Both the position numbers and the translations under genes were made by a program. The notes beneath the pieces were generated by a model. It was given only the letters and a program-made list of their open reading frames with translations, made no database searches and was not told the DNA's origin. A DNA stretch of 64,000 nucleotides from Ricinus communis (Eukaryota > Streptophyta > Magnoliopsida > Malpighiales > Euphorbiaceae), in assembly GCF_019578655.1 (NCBI RefSeq), contig NC_063260.1, positions 8,682,501 through 8,746,500 on the forward strand, given 5' to 3'. Below, in pieces: positions 44,262-56,200 of this stretch. Position 1 is the first letter of the stretch; each line of letters begins with the position of its first letter.

Positions 44262-47046
44262 ATGGAAAATCTATCTGAATTTCATCCTCCTTATGATCTA
44301 ATAATCTTGGGAGCGTCAGGCTTCACTGGCAAATATGTTATAAAAGAAGCACTCAAGTTCCTCAACACCTCTTCTTCCCCCTTAAAAACCCTAGCTTTAG
44401 CCGGTCGAAATCCAACCAGACTAACCCAGTCCCTCAATTGGGCTGCCCATCCGAACCCACCTCCATCAATTCCTATTATCACTGCTGACACCACCGATCC
44501 TGCTTCTATCCGTCATCTCTGCACTCAAACCAAGCTCATTCTCAGTTGTGTTGGCCCCTTTCGCCTCCATAGCGAATCTGTTGTTGCTGCCTGTGCTGAT
44601 ACTGGGTATTTCTTATAAACTCTATAAAGTTCTCAACTCTGATCTTATGATGTCAATAATTTATGTAATTATTCCATGGATCCTGATCAAAACTGTATTA
44701 GGTGCGATTACTTGGATATATGCGGGGAGCCTGAGTTTATGGAGAGGATGGAGTTGAAGTATCATGAGAAGGCAATGGAGAATGGTTCGTTAGTGGTTTC
44801 GGCATGTGGGTTTGATTCAGTTCCCGCTGAAATGGGGTGGATGTTTAATTCTAGGCAATGGGTTGCACCGTCTGAGCCGAACCAAATTGAGGCTTATTTG
44901 AGCTTGGAATCGGAGAAAAGGATTGTTGGCAACTTTGGGACGTATGAATCTGCGGTTTTAGGGGTGGCAAATGTAGATAAGTTGCAGGAATTGAGACAGT
45001 CAAGGTCTAAGAGGGCAAGGCCAGTGGTAAGGAGTTTCAGAAATCCATGTCCATTTGATGCAAATAACTTTACAACTTGGTTGCTTGTGCGTGATCATTT
45101 CATGATAATAAATATATTGTGTGCGTGAATATATATATTATATATATATATATATATAATATATATTGTGTGCGTGAATATATTAGTAAGCAATAGTTTG
45201 TTGCAGATCCAAAGCATATCATTTTGTTCTTTGAACTAGCAACTATTTGAGCTTTAATCCTTTTGGAGCTAATGGCTGCACAACTCTAGGAGAATGTATT
45301 TGTTGAACTACTTTATACTGTAAGCAATCCCACATAACTAAAGAACAAAAAACACAAACAATTTATAAGAGTCAAGATCCAATCAATTAAGTGGCTAGTT
45401 CTAGTCATTTTTGTATTGATTGGACCCAAGCCTGTATTCTGGTAGTTGGGCTCTACATTCTTTCATTCATTTAACTCTTACCTTAATCAAATTAATTCAA
45501 ATTTCTAGTAATCACCTATTACTTGAATCCTGCATTCATCATTGGTTCTGATTAGTTAAAGGCATATAATGTAATACCAAGTTGAAATAATTGAACTACT
45601 AATGTGGTAAAGAGGTGGAGGTTACACTTGGTTTATTGATATGAATTTTTAGCAATTTTTTTCTTTCTAAGGACTAAAAGGCTAGTATATTTATTATATA
45701 TATTTTTGGTGAACATATAACTTTGACTTATTAGAATGTATTTATCAGTCAACTACTGAACAGTCTAGCAACTGGTGTTAGGTTAACCATTGGGATTTCT
45801 CTTTTCCTTTTTCCTAAACTGCTCTTTCCTTCATCTCCTTCTTTAATCCTGGTACAGGTTCACAGTTTTTCTTCATGTAAGATATGTGTGAGTCATGTCT
45901 TTCTACAGTTTGAGGTATGACAGTATTTCATGAGACTATAGGATTGATAAGTGTTTCTTAAACATCTTATTTTCCCTGTCCAACATAGCAAAAGCTTGTC
46001 TTTATTAAGTAACAGTGAGTTTCATCGTTCATTTCTTGTTTGCCTCTATAGTCCAAATACAACAGCCTTATCTCATGGTGCAAATATTTTGATAGACTGA
46101 TATTTCATATGAAGCTTTCTGAAGCTGTCAAATATTCAATTTATAGCATCGTGATTAAATCTGCAGACTGCAGTGTGTTGGAAGCTCTATTTTGGAAAAT
46201 ATATCAGCATTTTCTCTGTTTAATTTAATTTTTTATTGGACCTGGATACTCTTGTACCTTTCCGGCCACCGACTTTCTCACGATATCTGTTTGTCTTCAT
46301 AGTTGGATAATCATGACATTAATTTAAATGCGTCTTTTCAGATTCCTGGTCCATTTCCTCCCAAAGGACCAATGATCGATCATCAAAAGGAGATTGGCCT
46401 TTGGGCCGTAAAGCTACCTTCAGCAGATTCTGTTGTTGTTCGAAGAACTCTTTCAACATTGACTGAAAATCCCCGTGGTCTTCCTGGGGTTGATGAGAGT
46501 GCTGAACAGATTGAAAAGAGAGAAGAATTCTGGTCAGCAGTGAAGCCAGCTCATTTTGGGGTGAAGCTAAGTAGTAAAACTATATTGGGCATCTTTCGGT
46601 CCATAACAGTTGGCATGTTCATCGGACTGTTGGGTAGAAATTCTATAGGTAGGTGGCTTCTCTTAAAGTTCCCATCCGTCTTTAGTCTTGGATGGTTCAG
46701 GAAGAAGGGTCCATCTGAGGATGAGGTGAGAAGTGCTACATTTAAGATGTGGTTTGTCGGACGGGGCTTCAGTGATGTGAATCAAGTTTCTCAGGCAAAC
46801 ATGAAACCGGACATGGAGATAGTTACAAGAGTGATGGGACCTGAGATTGGCTATTTGACCACCCCTATAATCTTAGTTCAGTGCGCTCTTATCCTTCTCA
46901 GCGAGCGCAACAACCTACCAAAAGGAGGAGTTTTCCCCCCAGGTATTGTATTTGGCCCTACAGATCTTCAGGAACGACTCCAACGGAATGGAATATCTTT
47001 TGACTTTATTTCTAAAAGAGCCCTCCCTTCTTCATCTTTGCACTAG
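44262..47046 (+). CDS. Saccharopine-dehydrogenase-like oxidoreductase
   Basis: Three exons (44262-44605, 44702-45026, 46342-47046) join to 457 residues. The N-terminal Rossmann fold starts with YDLIILGASGFTGKYVIKEA (glycine-rich nucleotide-binding loop), then LALAGRNPTRL and LILSCVGPFRLHSESVVAAC. CDYLDICGEPEFMERM and VSACGFDSVPAEMGWMF follow, then a C-terminal region with a hydrophobic stretch (ILGIFRSITVGMFIGLLG) and KMWFVGRGFSD. The best match I recall is Arabidopsis At5g39410 (about 454 residues), and the family includes animal SCCPDH. Despite the name it is not the lysine-degrading LKR/SDH, and its substrate is not established. An upstream in-frame ATG (44142) would add 40 residues but does not align with relatives, so 44262 is preferred. 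Intron 2 (1.3 kb) holds a TA microsatellite. Confidence 0.93.
45103..45187. repeat. (TA)n microsatellite flanked by a duplicated 19-20 bp unit
   Basis: An AT-dinucleotide tract at about 45129-45168 is bordered on both sides by copies of atattgtgtgcgtgaatat. The direct duplication around the repeat suggests slippage or unequal exchange inside intron 2 of the oxidoreductase gene. Confidence 0.6.
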
Positions 47047-47082
47047 GCAATAGGACACAACTTGGACCTTTTTAATACTAAT

Positions 47083-47086
47083 AAAT

Positions 47087-47120
<34 letters not shown>
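47083..47120. repeat. (TAA)n microsatellite
   Basis: About a dozen uninterrupted TAA units in the 3' flank of the oxidoreductase gene. Confidence 0.85.
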
Positions 47121-47122
<2 letters not shown>

Positions 47123-47381
47123 GTTGCTCTGATTTGACTGTTTTGTTCCTGCTGTTTTTGGATCGTCCTGTTACCAAAATCTTAATTTTCATGGTCACAA
47201 CCTCCTTTTTCTACATAAGAAACTCATCAACATGAAGACAAAGTTGTGGCTCTAGAACTTGAGGTTGTGCGAAATTACATTTACATTTCTTTTCTAATAT
47301 CAGAAGACAGGTATAGGCGAAGGGTATAAACAGTCTCTTACATGCCTTAGTCTGAACTTGATGCTAAACTTTTTACATCAA

Positions 47382-47956
47382 CTTTTCCTCCCAAAAAGTA
47401 GAGATGATCAAATGCAAAGGGATATTGGCTGTGTCGGGCTTTAGCATTTCCAGCAGCAGATTCTATACTTGTATGAAAGGACTCTTGCAATTCTCACAAA
47501 TATCCCGCGTGGTATTTCAGGATTTGATGAGAATGATGAACAGATTAAAAAAGAGAGAAGCTTTCTGGTCACTGGGTAAACCTGCCCATTTTGGATTAAA
47601 CTATGCTCTAGTATTTGGCATATTTATTGGTTAAAACTGCTATTTCGAAGGCGGCTTCTCTTAAAAGTTTCCATCTTTTCCGGCCTTGGATGTTTAAGGA
47701 AAATGATCCTTTTGATTCCTGAAGATGAAATGAGAAGAGCTACATTTGAGATGTGTTTTGGTAATCATGGTTCTAGTCACGTAAATAATAATCAAATGAA
47801 ACCTGGCATGTAAATTGTCACAAGGATAATGGGACCTGAGGCCGGGTGTGCTTTTGTCCTTTTCGGCAAAGTAATTGCGTCCAGGCATTGAAGAATGGTT
47901 CCAACAGAACTGGAATTTCTTTTGATGTTATATCTAAGAGAAGTGTCTCTGCTTAG
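47382..47956 (+). pseudogene. Decayed copy of the last exon of the oxidoreductase gene
   Basis: This segment follows the same order as exon 3 (46342-47046). It starts with a TTTCCTCCCAAAAAG stretch like the PFPPKGP coding part, then KKREAFWSLGKPAHFGL, a SIFSGLGCLRKMILL-like part, EDEMRRATFEMCFG, a VTRIMGPEAG part, and an end matching WFQQNWNFFCYI and KRS in shifted frames. Frameshifts, small deletions and stops interrupt it throughout, and the first two exons are absent. It is a tandem partial duplication gone dead, 340 bp downstream on the same strand. Confidence 0.88.
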
Positions 47957-48101
47957 TTGATGCAAGCTTCATTAGAACTTTGACATGTTTTACAAAAACA
48001 AATATGACTGGTAACATTGCGATCAATTAAACAAATTTCTTGCAGACTAATCAACCTGCAAAACCAATTAAATAAAGATATATTAAACTTTTCATATTGC
48101 T

Positions 48102-49490
48102 TCATATCTTCTTCCATGTTTCGATGAGTCCCATCAGTCCCTTTGTGGAATTACCAGTATCTGCTATAGCTCTTCTAGCCTCTTCCCTAATCTGCACTGC
48201 ATGAGCTCTTAACAAGTCATTCCCCATCATTTCCTTAATCATTTCTGCAATATCATTCCCTTTCACTACCACCTCTCCCCCCCATCCCCAGCTTTTCTCC
48301 CAAGTTCCTAATACAATCCTCTCCACAATGTCAGCATTGATTTTCTGGTCTCCATGCTGCGGCCATGCTAATATTGGTATGCCGTGCTGAACAGCCTCTG
48401 TCACTGAATTCCATCCACAATGACTCAAGAAACCTCCAATTGCTGAGTGTCTTAGTACATCTTCTTGGTTTAGCCATGACTTCACTACCAATCCTCTCTC
48501 CTTCAGCCTTTCTATTAATCTATTTCCTATCACTTGACTCAAATCCTCTTCGTCTTCTTTATCAACTTTCTTATCTTTCACCATCCATAGAAACCTGATT
48601 CCACTCCTTACCAATCCTTCACCTAATTCTGTTAGTTGTGCTCTTGAAATAGCAGTTCTGCTACCAAAGCTGACAAACAGGACTGAACCATTCTGTTGGC
48701 TGTCAAGCCATGCCAACGCTTGCTTCGTTTCAGATTCACAAGATGCAAGTGGCCCTATGGCAATCACTGGCGGTAAGTTTTCAATTACTTTTCCCGCATT
48801 TAGCTGTTCGAGTACCTCATGCTCAATACTGTCAAATGTATTCACAAGAATCCCACTTGATTCTGCCATTTTCTTGCCATTCTTGATGAAATAAGTCTTG
48901 AGGAGATTATTTGTATCTTGTAAAAGTGGTGGGGGAATCCATGATCTGGGTATTGGCTCTAGACTTGGAATCTTGATACCATCGGTATCACCTAAATCAA
49001 TTGTAGGTTCCGAACCAATCATTGCATGGAAGGATAGATAAAGTGCTAACATCTTAGCAGATGATGTGAAGAGAACATAATTAGGAAGATTAAGAGCCTG
49101 AGTGATTGGAATAGCTGCAAAGGCCAAGGTCATATCTGTGATAACAGCTGAGAGAGGTGGAGATAGGGAAGAGAGCAGAGGAAGCAGAAGGTGAGAGGAT
49201 TGACAAATGCGCTCCATATGGTCATAAAAAGGGTCCTCTGAGCTGGTGGGAAATCTTTCAATAGAAAGGAGATGAAGCTGCTTTTGATTGATATGAGGGA
49301 AGGAAGTGAAGAAGTGAATTAAAGCTTGGGACTCTGATAAGGAGACGGTTGGATTTGGAGTGATCAAGGTTACTTCAACATTATGGATTGCAAGTAAAGC
49401 AGCAAGTCTAAGGAAGGGTGTGAGATGACCCATACCAGCACTTGGCAGAAGGACTATGTGGGCAAGTTTCTGGTGACTGCAGCTTGACAT
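48102..49490 (-). CDS. UDP-glycosyltransferase, UGT708-like (candidate C-glycosyltransferase)
   Basis: A single exon of 462 residues. This GT1 family enzyme transfers sugar from a UDP donor to a small acceptor in the cytosol. The N-terminal acceptor domain has the catalytic His22 in SAGMGHLTPFLRLAALL and the paired acid D119 in SAVITDMTLAF. The C-terminal donor domain has the complete 44-residue PSPG box from W339 to Q382 (WLNQEDVLRHSAIGGFLSHC up to HGDQ). Gln at the last PSPG position is usual for UDP-glucose users. The N-terminal GHLTPFLRLAALL and TPNPTVSLSESQ motifs resemble the UGT708 group, which includes flavonoid, xanthone or dihydrochalcone C-glucosyltransferases. Assignment to UGT708 and C-linkage are inferences; a UGT of another group with O-activity is the alternative. 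No neighbouring flavonoid gene supports a cluster. Confidence 0.93.
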   Translation of the reverse strand: MSSCSHQKLAHIVLLPSAGMGHLTPFLRLAALLAIHNVEVTLITPNPTVSLSESQALIHFFTSFPHINQKQLHLLSIERFPTSSEDPFYDHMERICQSSHLLLPLLSSLSPPLSAVITDMTLAFAAIPITQALNLPNYVLFTSSAKMLALYLSFHAMIGSEPTIDLGDTDGIKIPSLEPIPRSWIPPPLLQDTNNLLKTYFIKNGKKMAESSGILVNTFDSIEHEVLEQLNAGKVIENLPPVIAIGPLASCESETKQALAWLDSQQNGSVLFVSFGSRTAISRAQLTELGEGLVRSGIRFLWMVKDKKVDKEDEEDLSQVIGNRLIERLKERGLVVKSWLNQEDVLRHSAIGGFLSHCGWNSVTEAVQHGIPILAWPQHGDQKINADIVERIVLGTWEKSWGWGGEVVVKGNDIAEMIKEMMGNDLLRAHAVQIREEARRAIADTGNSTKGLMGLIETWKKI

Positions 49491-50271
49491 GTTTGAACTA
49501 TCTTGGATTTGATTCTGGTCTGATCTTAAAAATACTAAAATTGTGAGGTTATATTAATAAGAACAGAGTCAAAAGTGGCAGCTAATAATTCACTTCCATT
49601 CATAGAAAATGATTGAATTTGCAGTAAGAGACAAAATAAACAAAGCAAATTCATGTTAATTAGGCAGAGCTTGGAGGCCAAGAAGAAAGTTTGGTTGATA
49701 AGATTCCTAGAAAAATGCATGCTTTATCTATTGAATTTTACGTGATTCATTTGTTCACTTCTCTCCACTGACACACTTTATCAATAAACAATCTTTTTTT
49801 GTACCAGAGCTCTTTACTCCATTTCTTTCTTTATTCCTTATACTATTCAATATGCAGGGTTGCTTTAAAACTTGCTTAATTCCATAAGTAAAATTTTACT
49901 TCTTTAAGTCCTGCCCATTGTTTCACTGGAAAAACACATGATAATTAACATACCAAACTAGAAATTTCTTAAAAATAAGAATTCAGAAATATAAAACGAA
50001 TTTTCTTTTTCTTTTTCTGAAACTAAATTGCTCTTGATGATTAGTTTCTTGAGAATCGCTTTAAGGATCTTTCTTATTGTAATAAACTAATTATCAATTG
50101 CCCAAAAGGACTAGTTCTCAATACGACAATGCACAGAATAAAACAACAACTCACTGAAACGACTACGTTTTTAAGGAGACTTTTCGTCTTCTGCACCCGC
50201 TATCCATAAACCCATGAACACTGTCCGCACCATTACTCTTTCTTGGCGCCAAAAAGAAAAAAAGAAAAGAA
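49491..50271. other. Divergent intergenic region between UGT and TrmH genes
   Basis: The two genes are transcribed away from each other and share about 780 bp. No repeat was recognised. Individual promoter elements could not be assigned with confidence. Confidence 0.5.
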
Positions 50272-52607
50272 ATGAGCACCTGCAGAACCCTAAACCTAAC
50301 TCAAATCCGTATATCTATTTGTTCCCTCAAAAAATCCAAACCCTGTTTCTTGAATCCCAGAACTGCTGGTCCATACAGACCGAGTGCAAGATCTTATAGT
50401 TCAATACAAGCAGCAGCTGTCTCGCTTGAATCTGCAGATGACAGCAAAAACGAGACCGTAGAGCATTTGCTCAGCAACCGGGATGACGTGTTAAGATTGA
50501 TGAAAATGGAGAGGAGGCCAGACGCGGAAAAATCGGGTAGCCGGTGGTTTCCGTATTTGGATAGGTATAAGTGTGGGAGTGGTGAATTGAGTGGTAGTGA
50601 GGTATTGGAAGCGGTGGGTCCGTATATAATGGAAGATAGGAAAGAGAGGTTTGCAAATGTGGTTAAGAATCGGAGTTACTCCGTGTGTTTGGTTGTTGAA
50701 GGCTTGAGTGATTTCGGGAATGTTTCAGCTGCTTTTCGCTCTGCTGATGCTTTAGGGTTTCAGTCTGTTCATGTTGTTTCTTGTGATTCCTCCAAAAGGT
50801 GCTGCTTCGCGGTTGGAGGTGAAATTGATTTGATTTTGTTTTCTTATAATTGAAAGGTTTTTTTTTTTTTTCTTTGCAATTAAATCATGTGTAAGAATTC
50901 AACTCAATTATAATCTTGCAAAATCATGTTAGTTGTGGCATGACTTCGTTAGCTTTCATAAACAGAAATGGATTGGATACTAATCATCAGACAAAGATAT
51001 CAAATTTTTTGTACAATTTTATCCATGTTGAAGGATTTTTTACAAGCTATTTGCTAGTTCAGTATACTACATAAAATAAATAGCATGTCATATTTGAATC
51101 TGTATTTGAGTGCTAAAACATCTAATTTAGACTATATATCATGCTAATTTCCATTTGTGTTTCATATACCTGTGCTGTGAAGGTATAAGGCTGTTATACT
51201 TGTATAGTGTGCTTGTTCAAAGTATAAAAGGCTTAATTAGTTTCCTTTAGCTGTTATTGCTTTCTAGCAGCTTTAGGAGAACATCATAATATTACTTGTA
51301 GAACATCACGTGTTCTTGTTGCAGGTACAGAGACAATCGCCATGTTAGCATGGGTGCAGAAAAATGGTTGGACATTGAACTTTGGGACTCTACCCAAGAG
51401 TGCTTTGAAGTTCTAAAGTCACGTGGTTATCGAATTGCCACTACACATGTCGGAATGGATGCAGTAATCATCTATTTCCTCTGTTTTACAGTTCTTTTTT
51501 TTTTTTTTTTCCAAAATGGTATTTGTAGTGAAGAGTTAATGGTGTAGCTTTCAAGAGGAACACAGGTTAACCTTAACTATGCCTGTTGATGAAAGTTAGC
51601 AACAATTATCAGTGCTTAAACTATGCAATGTCTTTGCCAATTGTAGTTGAAATCTTCTCTTTAGATATCTGTCTGAATCTCTCCTTTACGCCTTGCTTAG
51701 GTATCTATTTATGACATGGATTGGTCGTGCCCGACTGCAATAGTTGTTGGAAATGAAAATCGGTAATTACTTGTGAAATTGTAATGCTTCTAGATTTCAT
51801 TTATGTTATTCTTATAATGTCAATGAATAAGTTCAATTTTGAATTTCTTAATTACAAATAAAAGGGAGGTAAAGTATGTCAGGACTTGAAAAGTTTTCTT
51901 ATATTTACTGCCATCTTCCATAAAAATCTGCATCAAAGGTTAGTTTTGGTTGAATCATTTTTATCAGCTGTGATAGCTTTGCATATTTTGTATTGTCTTT
52001 CCTAGCTATCTAACTGAAGATTAATCATATATTCCATATTTCTCATTCTTCTTGACTTTGTGGTGTCAATTTTATGCTAAAAATTGTATAGATGTTTTAA
52101 CTTTTCATAGTCTGATACCAAGGTTGTCATTCTGCGCTTGCAGGGGGATAAGTGATGAAGCCCTGGAACTGTCAGACTTGCACTGCAGTATTCCTATGAA
52201 AGGCATGGTAGATTCTTTCAATGTTTCAGTTGCAGCAGGCATCCTTATGCACCAAGCTGTTTGTGACAGAACTTCTCGCCTGGTAATGCTGGATGCTGTA
52301 TTCTCTGTTGCAGAAAACAGAAAATAAACTGAGCTCTCTGATTTGAAAACTAAGCCTCAGCTTTTCCAATCCTAAATTAGTTGATGCTGACTGCATGAGT
52401 TCTTGTTTAGGGATTTCCAATTTGTTGTTCAATTCAATAAAATCACTGATGTTGCATTACTATTTTCAGGGAAGTCATGGAGATTTGACGTTAGCAGAAA
52501 GCCGGGTCCTACTGGCGGAGTTCTCGCTGCGTCATAGCAAGAGTGCAATAAGCATAGCTCATGAGTATGCGAAGCGAAAGGCCGCTACACCAATGCCAAA
52601 GCTTTGA
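50272..52607 (+). CDS. SpoU/TrmH-family RNA 2'-O-methyltransferase
   Basis: Five exons (50272-50798, 51325-51463, 51701-51762, 52144-52282, 52470-52607) join to 334 residues. SPOUT enzymes methylate a ribose 2'-OH of tRNA or rRNA using S-adenosylmethionine. The three TrmH motifs are clear: motif 1 VEGLSDFGNVSAAFRSADAL (the Asn and Arg of the active site), motif 2 TAIVVGNENRGISDEALELS, motif 3 CSIPMKGMVDSFNVSVAAGI. The order of motifs reflects the trefoil-knot fold. The first 45 or so residues are rich in Arg, Ser and Thr with few acids, suggesting organelle targeting. The likely Arabidopsis relative is At5g26880. Its target RNA is not known. The start was chosen as the first Met in the frame that runs into the domain; a small out-of-frame ATG at 50214 lies upstream. 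Confidence 0.93.
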
Positions 52608-53276
52608 TTGAGATATGAACCACATAGTATTCAACTTCTCTGCTCTCAGGTCTTCATAGGAGTTGCTGCCAATTGATGTGAAGCCAATAAGCCATCATAA
52701 TAGATCCAGTTAAAGCTTAAAAACCGAGTAAGTGTAGAGGACTTCAGCACTCGGCCACATCAGTCAGTGGAGAAAGGAGACTGAACAAAATGGCTGGCTT
52801 GGCGGCAACGAGCAAGGCATTTCCAAAGATGAGATGCATTCTGGGCTGTTAATGTTGATTATCTGTGATTTAAATTTTTTTGAATATGTTTTCTTTTGTT
52901 ATAATGTAAGATAATTTTATACACTTCTATGGGTGATATTGCCTTCACGCGGATGTCTTATTTCAGTTAAACAGTGATATGGGAATTCTGTTGCTGTCAT
53001 AACTCATGGGGCTTATAATGTTATCAGGTTTTGGCACGTTGGTTGGAACTACAGTTTGTCTCGGACAGTAACAAGCACCTGATTGTGCCGTATGTAATTT
53101 TGACACCAAGATTACGTAATTTTCCCGAAGGAAAAAAATAAATATTAATGTACTGGATGAAATACAGCGAACTTAAATATCATTATTTTTTGGAATTCTT
53201 TTTCCATGCTATAGTAATAGTATAATGAATATAACAGCCTTCTTCCAACGTCAAGAATCTTGTTTGCATCAATGCC
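52608..53276. other. Convergent 3' intergenic region
   Basis: Two genes end towards each other here and the 3' UTRs fill most of the space. No additional feature was recognised. Confidence 0.5.
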
Positions 53277-56200
53277 CTAGTCAATTAGCATTTCTCCAGT
53301 AGTTGTTTGTATTGTTGCTTTAGAGCTCTGTATACTAAAGTCTTCCCCACGCCTTTTTAATTCTTGGTTCCTAATGAACTCCTCTATTCTTGCCTTCAAC
53401 TCAACATTTGGTATCAGCATGTCCGCTGTAAGATGGGATCGGTTGAATGGATCAGTCTGCAATTCAAATTTAATCAATTAGGATGCTATAACATGAAGAT
53501 GTAGGCTTTTTATCATAAAATTGAATTAAGAAGAAGTGGAAATTTTACTGCGTCGCTAAGAAGATGTCTTTGAATGACAGGCCTGTCTATTGTGATCCTT
53601 GAGGAAGGTAAGATAACTGGATCCTTCATTAAAGTGTACTGCATCATAGCAGGAAAAAATGTTATTAAATTAAAAATGATTCTGGGACATCCAATTCAGT
53701 TACATGCAGGGAACCACAATCATCCAGCAAGTTGTTGATGGTTTCAGTGAAAGTAAGATCATAAAAGGTTCCAGAGATTGTTACTTGAATTGGGTCAAGG
53801 AATTCATCTGGTATCTCTCCCAGGACTGCTTCAGTGTCCATTGCCTCGGAAGCTGCAACTTTGGCTTTTGAACCAAGCTCAACAAATTCCTGTATAACCC
53901 TCATATCTTCACCAATTCTCCTGAGGACATCAGCTGCAGCACTAAATAACTAAAGCAGACAAATAGTGTCAGGTTGTGTTTAATCAACTACTATGGTTTT
54001 CATCAGACTTTGAATTCCAGTTGCATATAATATGTTCCTGGAAGCTTCAACAGGGTTAAGTTACCTGCTCATTGTATGATCGCCCATCCTTGGAGATGGC
54101 AGCTGGGAATATGTTTTCTGCATCACCCCTCGATAGATGAACATATATGTGGACAATCTTCAAGCGAATCAATAAAAAGAAAGTGTAAGGCCATTTCCAT
54201 ATTATATATGAATATTTTGGTCTAAAATGCTTGTATTTAATTTTGGCAGTAAAACAGTGAGGCCAAAACAAAAATGCACATTAATTTTTGCTGCCAACCT
54301 GATAAGATAACACTGCAAATAGAAATAGATTCAGCTGCTGCAGGATTTTAAAAGTTCACATATGCAACTTGGTACCAACAAAAAATAGTAAAAGACAAGT
54401 GATTATAGTCATTTTACACAATGTTTTGAGATTCAAATCCTCGCATAGCTTTAGGAACTGTTCTTGGCGAGAGAAATAGAAGCTGCAGCAAACACAGAGT
54501 GTAAACTAGAGATTCATGCTCACCTGCTTCAGCAACTGTTTTGGACGGAATTCATACTTTTCAGGGTCTTTAAGACTCAAGGATTTTCTTTGGGGACCCA
54601 CAAGCTGTAATAAAAAGTAATTGAGCATGCTGGCCACTCTTTCGACCTGCAATAAGGGAAAAACACATTCAGCAATAATTGCGATACAACTTCAGATTAA
54701 TAATAGCATAGACAAGCAAGCTGGAGAAGAAATTGTACCATCTCCGGAAGTAGGAAAGGTGCTGTAATTTGTTCTGATGTAAATGCTAGCATGCTCACAT
54801 CTTCATTTGCCAACTTCATATCAATCCGGATGATCTAAAAGCATGAGAGTAAATCTACCCTGTTAAGTGCTTTGATTTGCTAGAATTTGTACATGAAGGT
54901 AGCTAAATGTGCAATACATATACTGACATTCTCTTGGGAGTGGAAAAGTCGGGTTCTCTCCTGCCTCTCTTGAGCTGGTCTTTGCTCCCATTCTGCAGTA
55001 TTTGACATCTCAGCTTCCAATTCTTTAAGTTCGAGAATTTTGTTCAAACTTTCATCAAGGAGATAGATGCTATCATTAATCAAGAAGTTTAAGAAATTAA
55101 GATAGACACCCTTTTCCTCTTCCCTGGCAATCTGGAACGGCATAAAATTAGCATAAGGGAGAGTGATATTAGATGCTTTAATTGACTAAAGAGACTTATA
55201 AATCCAGCATGTTAGTTGTTTCTCTACCTGTCTCCAAGCATTTCTATGACTGGGGACCTGCCATAGGTATTCGAGAAGTTCAGCAATATTATGTCTGATG
55301 TTGAACTTGTCATAAAACTGCAAATAAAAAACAAACAGAATGATTAAAATCCCGACAAACCAAAAACTGCAAATTTTTATGCCGAAGAGAGGTCAAAAGC
55401 CTTAGATGATTAATTGATCAGGAAATAGATGAACATGAAATGGAATAAACATGATGCACAGAGGAACTAAAAACAAATAATCCTGATATATTACAATGGA
55501 AGACAAAATCAAGCATCTGATCCCCACAGCCATCGAAGCTCTAGACCATCCAAACTCAAAAGAATGAAAACAAAAATAAGAATACAAAGAATTACAAAGT
55601 CCTACTTGTTGTATAGCATTGCATTTGATATAATGAATTCCATAAATTTGCATGGAATTCATTTATAAATTCATATTTTGTGTGTTTGGTATAAATGAAA
55701 TTCATTTGGCATTCTACCTTATTAAATCCCTCCATTCATATTTAAAAGTAAATCAAATTCTATAAAAATGTAATACTTGTGAGATTTTCTTTTAATGACA
55801 TAATTATCTTTCACTCAAATACATTCTTAATTTCTCATCCCTCTGTCCCTTCTTTTATTCATCTCTCCTCTTTCTTTCTCTATTTTATCTCTTCAACTTT
55901 CAATCAATTTCTAAATAAATTCTACATTTATTACATATCATACCATATAAATAAATTCATTTGGAAATGAATATTATTAGAAATTCATTTGTAAATTAAA
56001 TGAATTTTTATAGGATTTGAACTAAACACAGTTTTGAAATATTTAGAATGAACATTTAATTCACCAATATCATAAAGAGCACTGGGTAAACCAAGTATGA
56101 AAAGATTACTTTACACATCTAACCAAGTTTTAGAAACAATCATCTCAGAAATTTTATATTATGGAAAATCACCTGGGTGTGAGAACCTGTGAACTCAATG

